The notes beneath the pieces were generated by a model that had not been told where the DNA came from, searched no databases, and was given only the letters and a program-made list of their open reading frames with translations. A DNA stretch of 64,000 bases from Pilaira anomala (Eukaryota > Mucoromycota > Mucoromycetes > Mucorales > Mucoraceae), in assembly GCA_025716855.1 (NCBI GenBank), contig JAIXMQ010000011.1, positions 186,001 through 250,000 on the forward strand, in the 5' to 3' direction. A program made the translations under genes and the position numbers. Of this stretch, positions 33,633 through 46,095 are shown one piece after another; position 1 is the stretch's first letter, and each line of letters opens with the position of its first letter.

Positions 33633-36598
33633 TTATTTTTTTTTTTTTATGTGAAAACCTAATTTTACTTGTTTTGGTTCTAATTTCTCTTGAGGTATAC
33701 TATCACTTGGATTGGGAATAGCTGAAGTTGAATCTGTTGTATTAGAAAGAATAACTTTTTCATTATTTGTTGTAGTGAATGCAATACAGGGTGTAGTGGT
33801 AGCTGATATCTCATCCAATTCTTTTAATAATTCGGTCGTGAATCGCATGTCAAATATCTCGAGTACATATTTACGTACAGGTGACCTAAAATGGTAACTG
33901 CCTAGCAATTGACATACTGAATAGTATAAATCCACTCTTTTAAAAGCATCTGGATATACTTGTTTTAGTCTATTCATCCATGATTTAAGTTTGTTTAGTT
34001 ATATATAGTCATAAAGAATGAATCATGTTGTTATTTTTTTTTTTTTACCTTGCCAAGTTCTTGGAAGCTTCGTTAGCAAGGATATGATTACTCATATCAC
34101 CAATGTTCTTTAATATGTCGGCACCAATCGAATCCGCTGTAGCCGATCTTGGTAAAATAGGTGGTGCAGATAATGCGGCCTTATATTTCCAATTCCGAAT
34201 CTAAGATGGTGGGCGAAAAAAAAAAAAAAGAAATATGAGATGATGATCACAACCTTGTTTAAAATAAATATATATATATACCGTCAAGAAGCGTGAAAGA
34301 TTTAATGGAACACAAAGTCCTTCAGATTCTCCATTAGGTGAAACCACACTTTCCCAACCTATTTCGCCTAATAATTCAACACCTTGTTGCGTCTTTGCAA
34401 TCAAACCCAATACAAAGTAACATGTTCTAAATAAAATATAAGGGATTTAATTGTTTTCTATATAAAAAAGAAGGGTAAAAAAAAAAAAAAAAACTTTCGT
34501 ACCCTTTCAAAGAGAGAATATCACTTGATTCAGCTAGATTGATAATATCTTTTACAATATCCTCTTCTTCAAGAAACGGTAAACCATTCTTGGTGGCACC
34601 AATATTACCCAGTGCCCAAAGCACAGCCTTCAATTGACTCAAAGAAGACTCTTCAGGCTCTCTTTCCTGCAAAGGAAACCTTCGAACGAAATCAGCAAAC
34701 AATTTAAAATGCCCCTTTTCTCTCAGCAAATGACAGCCTTCTTCCGTCTTTGTCAATTCCCCATAGAAATGAGGCGGGGTTAAACCATCACCGGGTCTTA
34801 GGGCCTCGAAATCATTTTTACTATCGACTCTTTCCTCAAACGGATTCAAACTTTTCTTTTCAGGTGTATTAATTAAGGCTCTCGCCAGCGAAAGCTCCAA
34901 CTGAGTCACATAATTTTGGTTTCCTCTTTCGAACCAATCATCCATTTCTTTTTGTACGTAACCTAATGCATTCAGATAACAAAATCCGGTGGAGGTGGAT
35001 AAAAAACGTAAGAGTAATGGGTTTCCGATCTCGCCTAGGTGGCCTAAACTCGGTCTACATTTCACAAGGAGTTCAAGGTTGGCTTGTTTCTCACAGGATT
35101 CGTCAAGTAAGGTGACAGCCGTTTGACAAACGTCCATATGCGTATCGTATAATTGAGTGACTAATAATCGAATGACCCAATCATTATACTCGGCTTCAGA
35201 TTGTCGCATAATGACACCTAAATGTTGCGTGGCGAATAATCGAATAGGGTTATAACCCGACGTCATGATTTTCGAGAGCAAAACACGTGGATGTCCATCC
35301 AGCGTATAATCCAAATTTGTAATCATGGCCACTTTCAGATCTGTTCTATTCTTGAGTTCCGAAATTTGATAAAAGCAACTAAAGATCTTAAATTTCTCGA
35401 GGATGCGTACACCTTCCTTGTATTTTGAAAAGGTGCCTAAAAGAGCAAAATAGCCACAGGTTAAAGTACTTTCCATTCTTTCTTTTGAAAAGATAGGTTC
35501 CGTCTCTGAATCGCCACCGTTCAATGTAAGTGGATCGAGTTCGTTGAAGGCTTCTGCGATATCACCTAATAACTTGTTTTCGTTCAGGTATCGTACACCA
35601 TCTACATTGGTCAAGAGGGTCGAGAGTAAAGTACAGCCTGTCTTCACGTATCGACTGATGGTTCCCTTGGTTGCATTCATATCTGAAAATTGATGTTTAA
35701 ACGGTCGATAAAAAGCCAACAATCGTTTAATGAATTTCCTTCCACGCATGGCTTCTTCTAATCGACGAGGATTGAGGAGAGGACCCTGTAAGAGTTCGGT
35801 CACACTCTCCCAATTCCATTTTGTATAATCTTTTGTGTTGAGTACTTGTGTATCCATCAAGAGTTGTCTGAAATGGGTGTCGTCAATGGCATAGCCAATC
35901 TTGAGTTTGACTTCATGCACCTTTTCCTGAGTACGAGCTGCAGCGGTCGCACTATTTAAAAGACGTTCACCTCCTTTAAATGTAGCTAAAGTAGAGGTTG
36001 CATTGGATGTTACGTACCGTGTGCGTGCTCTTGTTAATCGATCGATATGCGCTAATGCGGCAGTTGCGTTATGTCTGACCTGTTCATCGTCAAAATTCGA
36101 GGCGAGGGTGAATAGTTTGGGTAAGGATTGGACTTGGATTGCGAGTAGGATAGGTAATAATCGAGTGGAGAGTTGAAGGATTTCTCCAATGAGTAGTGTG
36201 GCTTTACGAGACATGTAGATATCGTCTGATTTGACCATATCAATTAATGCCATCAGGATATCGGATTCGATAAAGATGATGAGGATAATACTTAGGTGAT
36301 GATCCAACATCTTGAGTCGTTCTGCGTTACTGGCAGTGGTTGTGCCATGATGAATCGTCGATCGAGCGTATGCGTCTGGACTGATGCCACCGGCTGTCAT
36401 TAGATTCGACATGACAACGCCGTTTAATACAGAGGTGGGTGTAGGTCGGCTGGAAGTATTTGGTGCATCGGAACTGGCGATAGGTGCAATTTGGACAGTA
36501 TGTTGTCTTCCTGAAAGAAATCCATGATGATCTTTTGGTAATTTTACTCTAAAAACATCAAAAAACATATCCAATGCCATTTTCTACTTTATCCATTT

Positions 36599-36635
<37 letters not shown>

Positions 36636-38355
36636 ATCATATTTTTTGTTGTTGTTGTTACCTGTGTCTCTGGAACAGGCATTCTTAATGCTTGAACAAC
36701 GGATCGAGCGGCTCTCATATTATTTGCACTCATGTAAAATATACCTGCCCAGCTTTTAATTAAAGTCGTCACCATTTTTGCACTGTTCTTTAACCTCTCT
36801 TCATAATTCGCACCTTTACTTGATTCAGTAAAAGGAGCAATGATGGTCTCTAATTCTACACCGGGTCTTAGGTAACATCTTCGTTCAGGACTGTCGAGGA
36901 CGTAAAGTACGGATTGTACTAGGACCTCGGATATACCTGCTTGTCCATCGATTAATGCTTGGATCAGTACTCGTAATCCACCGGATCGTACGGTGAGTGC
37001 TACGTCCAGGATGGTTAATTCGGCCAGTGTTTCTAATGAGATGTTGCGTAGTTTACAGTCGGGTTGTTCTGCAATGGCTACAATGGCTCGTACAATGCTT
37101 TGGTTTACGTATTGAACTCCACCGTACTCGATGAAGGATCGAATGAGTTTTAGTGTTTGTTCTCTTTCTGGTTCATATCCTTCTGGATCTCTTGCTAAGG
37201 CTCTGAAAAAAAAAAGGTAAAAGGATATATATATAAAAAAAAAATGTATTTGTTGTTGTTTTTGTTGGGGTTTACCTTGTACTGAATATATCTATTTGAT
37301 GTATCATCATGATCTCTACATCGTTAGGACCCTCTACTAATAATCTTAATGCACGTAAAGCCATAATTCTTATTTCTCTATTTGGACTAACAATACATTG
37401 TCGTAAACTATAAAATAAATAATGAATATGTAGTGTCTATTTTTTTTTTTTTCTAATATGTATATATATATACCAAATAATTAATTTCTTTTTGGGACAA
37501 TAAGCATCAATACCCGTTGTATTCTTCAATATTCTAATCAAAGTTTCCAGTTTTTCTAATTTGGACTCCTTTATAAGACTATTGGGATTCCCTACTTGTT
37601 TCCATTCGTCCATTTCTAAAAACTGTATAATATGATCTAATCGTTTCCCAATAGGCCAAGCATCTACTAGAAAAGAATGAGTTGGAATAAAACAACGAGG
37701 CAAAGTATATTCCAGTTTTTTTTTTTACCATCATCAGGGTAAGAAACGTTTTCTAGTGAGGCCTTTTGTTTTCCTTTTGAGGGACCTGTATTTGACTTTA
37801 ATTTAGACCGTGATTGAGCTAGAGAAGAAGGTGTGATGGCATCTGAAAAACTTGTGCCTGTATATTTATACGCTTTTAATAATTTGGCTACTTCAATGAT
37901 ATTACTTCCTATAAACATATTAATATCTTGTAGCGTGAGTGTGTAAGTGTATGTGTGTATTTTTACCAGCGTTGGTTCGAATATGTTCAATTCTTTTCGT
38001 AGTATTATCAATCGATGCGTTATATCCTTCCAACTGAACTTCTAAATCTTTTGTTCGTTTCTTATCCTTAAAATAAACTTCAAGCATATTCTCTACTCCA
38101 GACTTCATTTTCGATTCTTTATCAAGTTTTATAAGTAATTCTTCCAGCTAGAACAAAAAAAAAGGGGGGGGGGATATGAGCAAAACAAGAACGTGTACAT
38201 TCTTTATTTATCTTTACCTCTTGTGCCATAGTTAATGGTGGTTTAAAAGTATGTGTAGGTAAAGAAGAAGGTAAGGCTGTATTAGATAATATACTTTCAT
38301 CTCCAATAGATGTTTGTGAAGATAAAGGAACTGTTAATGAAGGTGAAGGTCCCAT
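33633..38355 (-). CDS. AVO3: Rictor / AVO3 / Ste20-type TORC2 subunit with N-terminal HR1-like helix
   Basis: Ten exons join with consistent phase (38218..38355, 37967..38147, 37729..37908, 37474..37666, 37276..37407, 36662..37202, 34503..36583, 34282..34426, 34049..34200, 33633..33969), 1359 residues. After a short leader there is a coiled-coil HR1/REM-like helix (LEELLIKLDKESKMKSGVEN). The HEAT/ARM-like Rictor N-terminal region follows (LRQCIVSPNREIRIMALRAL, GGVQYVNQSIVRAIVAIAEQ), then the middle region, and the Rictor C-terminal signature (KAVLWALGNIGATKNGLPFL, RGTCYFVLGLIAKTQQGVELL, LGEIGWESV). Rictor is the defining scaffold of TORC2, which phosphorylates AGC kinases and controls actin and membrane homeostasis. 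The protein ends at a Lys-rich run of A-codons (IKKKK). The length is normal for fungi. The last acceptor, just after AATAG at 33970, was chosen to keep the frame. Confidence 0.93.
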
Positions 38356-38563
38356 CGTTGTATTTTTATGTAAAAAAAAAAATTAGGAATTATAAATAAC
38401 ACATGAAAAAGAAGAAGTATTATTCAAAACTTTTGAAACAACTTTATTCAGGCATTTTTCAATTATATATTTACAGATAGTTCATATCACGTGAGTAAAA
38501 AGGGTTCTTTTTTTTTTATTATTATTAGGAAGGTTTGTGTATTATATCTCAACTACATGATTA

Positions 38564-39490
38564 TTAAAGAGATCCATATTGAGTCTCAGTGACACGTGGG
38601 TTTTTCTCTATATTAAATAATTGTATACAGGTTGAATAAAATCTCTTTCAATTATTTTAAGGATATATATATATATATATATAAAAACTTACTTGCTTTA
38701 AATTCTGCAACATCCTTATTGATATCAATCATAATTTCCTTGTATAATTCAGGTCGATAACCAAGGAAAAATAAGACTTCAAAAAACACAAAGTACGGAG
38801 CAGATACCAAAGCTATCATTGTATAAATTGAAGGATAATTAAGTATATGTGTGTATACAGTGCAGACAGAGCTATGATTCTAAAAAAAAGAAAAAAAAAA
38901 ACTTTTACCTTGTACAACGTTGTCCAATAACTTTGGACTTCTCTTCTCAGCAAAACCATGTCCAAGGAATTGAAATATCCAAGAGATGATATGAACAATA
39001 ATAGCAATACGATTGGCATGAGGATTATTTTTTAAAAAGCTTGTGGCAGTATAACTCATACCAAAAAGGAAAGGTGAAGCAAGTGTCTATATTTGTATTG
39101 ATGAACATGACTCAGTATATATATATATAACATTTAAAATAAGAAAAAAGACTTACTGCTGCCATGGGATCCAAAATGGCATAATAGGTCAAGTAAAATA
39201 AAACTGTAAAGAACGAAAGGTTTGGTCCAAAAGCAGATATCCATTTATTTTCTACGGGAAATAAGGGTCCAGTATTTGCAGTAAATACGAGAGCTACACA
39301 TTATATATGCAAGAAAAAAAAAAATTACGATATAATGTTATTTGTTATGCAACTCTCTTTACTTCTATTTACCAGTCCAGAAAATGGTAGGTACAAATAT
39401 CATATGAATAGCAATATTCACTTTATTATTATGATGTGCACCATAAACTACTAATTGTTTCTTTAAACTAAATATATCAGGTCTGGTCAT
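38564..39490 (-). CDS. Mpo1-like (DUF962) ER membrane protein, putative 2-hydroxy fatty acid dioxygenase
   Basis: Five exons join in frame (39373..39490, 39157..39293, 38909..39086, 38693..38812, 38564..38607), 198 residues. The family landmarks are present: LVVYGAHHNNKVNIAIHMIFVP near the start, with the early HH and NxxIH motifs that bind iron, and IISWIFQFLGHGFAEKRSP later, with the second HG/H motif. Four hydrophobic segments separate them, as in yeast Mpo1 (YGL010W), an Fe2+-dependent dioxygenase in alpha-oxidation of 2-hydroxy fatty acids from phytosphingosine. Length and histidine spacing match. The terminal exon is short (14 codons before the stop); its join after a TATAG acceptor is clean. 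Functional assignment rests on family resemblance. Confidence 0.88.
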
Positions 39491-39834
39491 TTTTAAATAA
39501 AAATAATTGAGAAAAGAGAGAAAAAAAAAAAAGAAGGAAATAGTTTTACCCTTTATATCATTCATTTTAATTTTTTTTTTTTTATAAACTCATTTTATTT
39601 CCCAGTTTCACACAGGAACACTCTCCTCCAAAAAGAGAGAGTGAGAGAAAAGAGAAAGAGAAAGAGAGGGAACAATAGTTGTAACCATAGTTTTTAAATG
39701 ACAAAAACTTTAAATTATTTATTTGTTTATAAACTTTTTTTAAAAGGCCCTTTAAAAATTAAAAAATCTCGATTCGGTTCCTTTTTTTTTTTTTTCTTTC
39801 TTTTTCTCTTTTTTTCATAGATATACATACAAAA
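39491..39834. promoter_or_regulatory. Divergent promoter region, Mpo1-like (-) and DUF1771-Smr (+)
   Basis: A 344-base head-to-head spacer with purine-rich (GAGAGA-like) and T-rich stretches on opposite sides. No specific binding site could be assigned. Confidence 0.45.
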
Positions 39835-40686
39835 ATGGGTAACTCTCAGTCTATGGATGGTGCCAAGCACGCCTTAAAAGAAGGAATTAAAATCTACAAG
39901 TCACTTAAAGACGATCAAGACCACCACCAACAACAACAACAACAGCAACAACACTATTACCAACAGTCTTCTTCTTCTCATTACCCTTCTCCTCCAATTT
40001 CTGGTGACGATCAAGATGACCAGTATACACACTTTCGTAATCAAGCAGGTGAACAAGCTCAAAAACGAAACGCTTGTTATGCCGAAAGTCAAGAAGCTTA
40101 TAGTAACGGTGACGGTGCCAGAGGTATAATGATAAAAAATATCTATAAATTATCCAATTAACAAAATTTACATATATAAAAAAAAAAAAAAAAAAAAAGC
40201 CAAGGAGTTATCAAATCAAGGTCATTACCATGATGACCTAATGAAACAGTATAATCAACAAGCCTGCGACCACATTTACTCTGGTAATAAGATGATATAG
40301 ATATTAAATAACAATCATCTAAAGAAAAAAAAATGCATTTTTTTTTTTTAGTTAATAACCAAGGTCGTCCATCGAATCAGATTGATTTACACGGTTTATA
40401 TGTAAAAGAAGCTTCACAAAAAGTAGAGGAAGCAATACAAAGATGTCAAAGAGAAGGAGCATCTGACCTAACAATCATTGTAGGTAAAGGACTTCATAGT
40501 CCAAACCAGATTGCTAAATTAAAACCGGCCATCATTGACCTTGTCAAGAAATACAATGTGAGTTGTCAACCAAACATTCCTAACCCTGGTTGTCTGTACG
40601 TTGAGTTTGGTAAAGGAACTGGCGATCTTTCCTGGCTTGATAGACTTACGGATCGTATGTCGAATGATCAGTGTTTCATTATGTAA
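39835..40686 (+). CDS. DUF1771-Smr domain protein
   Basis: Three exons, 39835..40123, 40200..40283 and 40352..40686, join in frame to 235 residues. The N-terminus starts MGNSQS, a possible N-myristoylation signal (inference), followed by a Gln/His/Ser-rich low-complexity stretch. A DUF1771-like helical region comes next (FRNQAGEQAQKRNACYAESQ, AYSNGDGARAKELSNQGH). The Smr domain ends the protein: QIDLHGLYVKEASQKVEEAI with the LDxH-type DLHG motif, then LTIIVGKGLHS with the family GxG, and PNPGCLYVEF. Smr domains are nucleases acting on RNA or DNA, and DUF1771-Smr pairs occur in fungal and plant proteins. The first intron's acceptor directly follows an A-run (no T tract). Confidence 0.9.
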
Positions 40687-40769
40687 TTTTTTTTTTTTTT
40701 TTTTGTATAAATTACTTTTTTTATTATTTTATTTGGTTAATGAAGTGTAACATGATAATGTTTATATAA

Positions 40770-40773
<4 letters not shown>

Positions 40774-40802
<29 letters not shown>
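40774..40802. repeat. (TG)n microsatellite
   Basis: About 14 TG units in the short convergent spacer after the Smr gene. Confidence 0.85.
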
Positions 40803-40805
<3 letters not shown>

Positions 40806-40934
40806 TGTAGTACGAACTGAAATAAGAAAAGAAAAGAAGGGATAATAGGGTAAATAAGTAATAAAGAGAAAGAAAAAGCACTATGTAATATACTATTAAA
40901 AAAAAAGAGAGAATTTATCTATAAAATTATCATT

Positions 40935-41930
40935 TTAAGAGTAAGTATGAGGAACAGAATAAACCGTATTATTCTTTGCAACAACAGGTGATTGGTTACT
41001 ATAAAGATCATGTTGCTTTTGTGAATCGACATAACTAGGATCATAATGTTGAGGTTCATAATAATTTGTATTTGGATCGTAATACTGCTGCTGTTGTTGT
41101 TGCTGATTATAATAAGGATCATTATAACCCATTTGAGAATTAGAATAATATGGATCATATTGTTTATTTGCAACAGCAACTGGTGGCGCCATATTACTAT
41201 ATCCATACTGTTGTTGTTGTTGAGTATTATTATCCCATTGATGACCTGCATGAATTTGATCTGCCGCAGTTACAGCAGATTGTGCCATAGCAGGTGAAGG
41301 ACGAGAAAAAGGCTGTTGTTGTTGTTGCTCAGATGAATAATTATCGAGATAACCATCTTTATTATTACTTATACTTCCACTAAAAAGACGTCTATTATTA
41401 TCTTGATTATTTCGTCTGGTCTTTGAAAAGAAGGCGTATAAAAATCCTGCACCTATAATGGCTACAAATCCACATACAGATCCAACAATGACACCTATAT
41501 TACTTCCACCTTTCTTTTCTGAATCATCTTTTGTATCTGTGACAGATGGAGAAGAAGTGGCGGCGGCGGAGGAGGAGGAGGAAGAGAAGCTAGTTTCGGA
41601 TAAAGTCATACTGGAGACTAAAGAGGTTTCGAGAGTGGAAGGAATTTGAGATGATGCAGAGGTAGGAGAAGGAAGAGGGAGGGAAGAAGAAGATTTAATG
41701 GTGGGGACGGGAGCAGGGACGATACTGGTGGGTACTACTGGAACAACTGGAGAGCTTATTGCGGGTGGAACAAGGGTAGGGGCTGGAGGTGCTGAAGATG
41801 TGGCTGCTGGTGGTGGTGCTTCTGTAGAGGATGTTTCACATGGAATAAAAAATCCACAAAATAGTGCTGCCTGTGTAGCTTGTACAATAGCTAGTAAAAG
41901 GAATGTAGTTGTAACAAACCAAATCCGCAT
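40935..41930 (-). CDS. Single-pass surface protein: signal peptide, Ser/Thr/Pro ectodomain, Gln/Tyr-rich cytosolic tail
   Basis: One exon of 331 residues. It opens with a signal peptide (IWFVTTTFLLLAIVQATQA), followed by two Cys (FCGFFIPC), then about 120 residues rich in Ser, Thr and Pro, likely heavily O-mannosylated. A transmembrane helix (IGVIVGSVCGFVAIIGAGFLYAFF) comes at about 147-170. The cytosolic tail of about 160 residues is rich in Asn, Gln and Tyr with repeated Q-runs and YDPYY/YNDPYY motifs. The layout resembles fungal cell-wall stress sensors of the Mid2/Wsc kind, but the Cys-rich WSC domain is absent and I do not assign an orthologue. ATG at 41928-41930 is the first possible start and gives an exact signal peptide. 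Function as a wall sensor is inference. Confidence 0.8.
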   Translation of the reverse strand: MRIWFVTTTFLLLAIVQATQAALFCGFFIPCETSSTEAPPPAATSSAPPAPTLVPPAISSPVVPVVPTSIVPAPVPTIKSSSSLPLPSPTSASSQIPSTLETSLVSSMTLSETSFSSSSSSAAATSSPSVTDTKDDSEKKGGSNIGVIVGSVCGFVAIIGAGFLYAFFSKTRRNNQDNNRRLFSGSISNNKDGYLDNYSSEQQQQQPFSRPSPAMAQSAVTAADQIHAGHQWDNNTQQQQQYGYSNMAPPVAVANKQYDPYYSNSQMGYNDPYYNQQQQQQQYYDPNTNYYEPQHYDPSYVDSQKQHDLYSNQSPVVAKNNTVYSVPHTYS

Positions 41931-42466
41931 AATATATGAAAAGGAAAGTATAAAAAGAGAGAGAGAGAGAGAGAGTGAAGAAGAAGAAAGAAGAGCTAAA
42001 AAAAAAAAAAAAAAAAAAAAAAGTACGTTTAAATTTATTAAAAAAAAAATTGTATGGTTACAAAATGTAACATTAACATTTCGATAAAAGATAGAGAAGG
42101 GGGGGCGGAAGAGGGTTATTTTACTTGCTTCACAAAAATATCATTTTAATTGAGTAACATTTTTTCTTTTTGAAAATGCTTTGTTGCTATTTGATTGTAA
42201 CACATGAATCTATTGTGTATTTTCCCATGTGAACAATAAAAGCTATTTTCTGTAGTTTAAAAAAAGATACTTTCTCTTCTCCTTTTTTTCTAAATGTATC
42301 ATACACTATAGTATATCTAACCTATATACACACAAAATTCATTTTGAGGTAATAATTTATTTACAAAAAAAGATTTTATTATAATATATATATATATATA
42401 TCACAATAAAAAAAGAAAATAGAAAAAAAAAGAGAGACACGTGTCAAACTTATTTAGCTTCATAAT
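41931..42466. other. Spacer between two minus-strand genes
   Basis: 535 bases: purine-rich GA-tract, a long A-run at 41999-42022, then AT-rich sequence. It is the presumed promoter of the surface protein and 3' region of the DUF3712 gene. No motif assigned. Confidence 0.45.
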
Positions 42467-45169
42467 TTATTTTAAAAACCCTTTTCTAACTTTTGCAGTA
42501 ATATTGGCTTGTTGATACTGCAAATCATTCAATTCAAATTCATCAATCATGACACCTACTTTACTATCTACAGAGACCTCAATGGACCCACCCAAAGCTT
42601 TCTTAATTGCTTCATAACCTAATTTTTTTGTAACGATCGGTATCTTTTCAGAATCGACTGTAATACTCTTACACATTTTTTCGTCGCATACAGGTGGAGG
42701 TAATATCAGTGGACCGCGCCATCCTTCTCCTCCATCTTCAAAGTCGGCAGTAAGTCTTCCTAATTCGTATTCTTGATAGGTTGCAGTTGCATTGATATTA
42801 TTAATTCTCATTTGAATTCCTTCAAATGGGTTTCGAAGGCTCATGATAACTGCTGAAGAAAGTATACTCATTTGACAGTCTGCTAATAAAGGTGCTTCTT
42901 TAAATTCGGGTGCCTCTACATCAAATGTTAAATTTTGTAAAAATTCGTTTAAAAAGTCAGATCGACTCGCATTTGGATGTTGACCTGAAATAGTGAGTGT
43001 AAGATTATGGGATGATACCATTCCTAAAAATGATATATAAAGGGTTTTTAGTTACATATAAAATATTATAATAAATCATTGTTTTTTTTTTTACCGCTTG
43101 AAATGTATTGACCAATAAAATCAATCACATGCTGATTATCACCAAAAAGCCAAGCAGATACAGTCAATTGATTATCTACACCAGGATCCAAAGATAATTC
43201 AGGAATGGTAGTATTACCAATGGAATGACCATTGAATAACAACATCATATTTAATTCACCTAGATTCATATAGACATCGGAAGGACTAAAGATACTAAGG
43301 GTAGTTTCGACATGTAAAGCATCTTGATATCCCTTGACGAGCTTCATCGAAGTGACTTTAGGTGCAGGATCTTTCATTCCATTTAACCCTTGCGTCTCAA
43401 TCTCACCATTAAATTCCAAATCTCTTATACTTAGGTCACCAAAAGCACTTTCTACTTTTGCATCTGATTTACCTCGCATATATACTTTACCCTTCTTTTG
43501 TTTAAATACTCTGTTTAGAAATTCTTCAAAATCCTTTTGTCCACCCGGCAAGACATGAAATGGAGCGCGAGAGAGTCGTGCAGTGACTTTCATCATACCT
43601 AATGGAATCTCAATCCCATCCCCCTCCACAGATTTTGCAGGACAAGGTTTATTTGATCTTACACTTGCAAATGGTTTTTCAGAATCCAAGTTCAAGTAAA
43701 GAAATACTAATGGATCAATCTCTGTCACGTCCATATGAAACTGCATCTCTTGTGGTTTCTTCAAGATGGCTACAGCATCACCTGTAATTAAAGGACTTCC
43801 TGTACTTGAGAAATCAATCTTGATATGTGAGAGTTGTAAAGATTGAATCAAGTCGGTCTCGGTTGCACCAGGAAAGGGTACAGTGATCAAGACTTGCTCT
43901 AAGGCCTTTCGAAGCCATAATGGAATTTGACTCACATGCTTCTTATTGGCTTGATCGTCAGGACCAAAAGAACTTCCTCGGACATGGACTAAAGTGGTAT
44001 TACCGTGCATGTAGCTTGTGATGAAATCTTCCATGCGCTCTTTACCGTAGCCTGTGATGGGTAAGGTACGACCTGTGACATCAAAGTAGTTCATACGGTG
44101 GCCTTGAAGATCGGCATCGAGTGCTTGGACGACTGCGATCTGAACATCTTCTTCTTTTTCGTTGGGATCGGCGGTAGGAGGTAAATAAATACCGAAATCC
44201 ATATCGCCTAGTGTTAAACTCAAGACACTTGATGGGTTAAAGATACCGACTGTGGCAGATAGTGCGACACCACCTAATGGATGAGTGCCTGTGAAGAGCA
44301 TTGATTTCATATCTGTCTTTTGTAATCCATTCATACCTATTTATGTATAAATTACTTAAAACTTGATTTATAGTTGTTTTATATCTATATATATATTGTT
44401 TACCTTCAATTTCAACTGTTTTATCAAGTGTGACCTGGGTCATTGGTAACCAAGCTAAATTCAGTGAAAGAGGACCGGATACTCGCCACAAGACAGTTTC
44501 AGCAACGACAGCATCTTTACAAAACTCGATCAAGGCATCCGTATCCTCAATGACAAACTCGGTAATAAAATTAAAGCCAGTCACTTTAGAAGAAGTATTT
44601 AATTCCAAGGAAGGAAGATCGATTTTTCCCATCGCCTCCTTTTGATAATATACGTTGAGTTGACTGACTTCGGTTCCGATGTGACCAAACCATCGATTGA
44701 ATTTATGTTGTAAAGAGAATAAACTCGGCTGAAGTTGTATTTCACCGATGACGTGCATGGTCATGATATTATCTTGGGTCACATTCAAGATAGAAGCTTT
44801 TTGAAAAGAGAATTCGACACTGTCTTGGACGACACGTTCAGCAAAGGTTGGAGCGAACCAGAGTAGTATGAATAAAAGTAACATGCTACTGGTTGTTATT
44901 AAGATCGCTATATATGTACATGTTTTTTCGGATCGAGGTCTTCTAGATGGTCGATCGTTTTCTTCATCGACAGTGCTGCTGCCATAAGGTGGTTGTGAAG
45001 AAGAAGAGGAGCCAAGAAGTGGACTGGATTCTTCTTCTGCTGCTGCTGCTGATGCTGCTTGTGTGTTTTGGTTGGCTGGGTATTTTCCTTTTCGATGATC
45101 CAACTGTTGTTGTTGTTGTTGTAGTTGACTACTTGAAGAAGAACTTTCTCCCACTTTATCATAAATCAT
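42467..45169 (-). CDS. DUF3712 membrane protein (Tag1-like)
   Basis: Three exons, 44404..45169, 43095..44336 and 42467..43023, sum to 854 residues without frame conflict. The N-terminus is low-complexity (Ser, Gln, Ala) with the acidic-dileucine-like EEESSPLLGSS. One transmembrane helix (IAILITTSSMLLLFILLWF) lies near residues 90-110, so this is a type II membrane protein. The large remaining part is beta-rich with repeated patterns of the type NPFEGIQMRINNINATATY, NPSSVLSLTLGDMDF and SPSDVYMNLGELNMMLLF, as in DUF3712 domains. Fungal DUF3712 proteins include the vacuolar membrane protein Tag1, linked to autophagy termination; the acidic-dileucine motif fits vacuolar sorting. Those links are inference from resemblance. 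ATG at 45167-45169 is the first in frame in good context. Confidence 0.82.
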
Positions 45170-45720
45170 TCCTATTTTTAACAAAAAAGTAAAAAAAAGG
45201 GAGTTTCATTTTCTATAAAAAATAATTTTTTTTTTTATATACCTACTGACTTCAAAAATTTTGACCAAGTTACATGACGCATGAATCTTCTTGTTAACCT
45301 CGTGGTCTCCTCTCGTCTTCATAACTAATTTATACTTCAAGCTGTTGAACAATAAATTATGTCTGATACTTAAGAGAGAGAGAGAGAGGGGGGGGGGGGT
45401 TATTGTAAAGACATTAAAGTGAAAATAATTCTTTGGGTAAAAAAAAAGGTAGCACTATATTTGCTAAACTCTTTTGTGGGATGGATGCACTGTAGTTAAT
45501 AAGCTCAGGAGGAGAATTACTGTGTGCACTCATTCCATATTCGAAAAGGGTTTAAGCTATTTTTTTTATAATTGTTAGGTGTATATGAATACAAACTATA
45601 TATTAAATTAAGCTGCTTTAGAGACCACCACTCATAATTACAATCGGATTACGTTTGGCTATTTCTATATCACACTTTACAAATACTCAATTTTTAGCAA
45701 TACTGATATTTACTAAAAAC

Positions 45721-45752
45721 CATTATGTATGTCGCCGAAATCATACATAATG
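45721..45752. repeat. Perfect 11-bp inverted repeat (hairpin) with 10-base loop
   Basis: Bases 45721..45731 (CATTATGTATG) are the exact reverse complement of 45742..45752, with a 10-base loop. It lies in a spacer, just before a T-run/A-run palindrome. No T-run follows immediately on either strand, so it does not look like a simple terminator. Its role is unknown. Confidence 0.8.
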
Positions 45753-46035
45753 TTACCGGATTTTTTTTTTAAAAAAAAAACGAGTTGACCTATTCGCTTC
45801 GCACATTGAGACGGTCATATATCGCTCTAACAGAAACATCTTCACCATACCCGATACATGCTCTCAGTCTGTTCAGAAAAGAGCATTTTTATTGAGTTTT
45901 ATTATGCAATGCACTTACCTCTTTATAAATAAAATTAGAGGGATATTAAACGTCACCCGCCTCGATATATGGTAAATTCCATCACCTACCCAGTTTTTCT
46001 TTTCAAAAAAAAAAAGAGAACTCTTTTGAAACTAC

Positions 46036-46095
46036 CATTGCACTACGGTAAAGAACCCTTACGCTATGATACCTTTTTACTGACCTTGATTAGTT
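46036..46095 (-). repeat. Dispersed repeat, copy B (inverted relative to copy A)
   Basis: The reverse complement of this stretch matches 31781..31845. The match ends abruptly beside a T-run at the high-coordinate side. Confidence 0.75.

Noticed and set aside
44947..45192. Plus-strand ORF with Leu/Val runs
   Set aside because: Antisense of the Gln/Ala/Ser-rich start of the DUF3712 gene.
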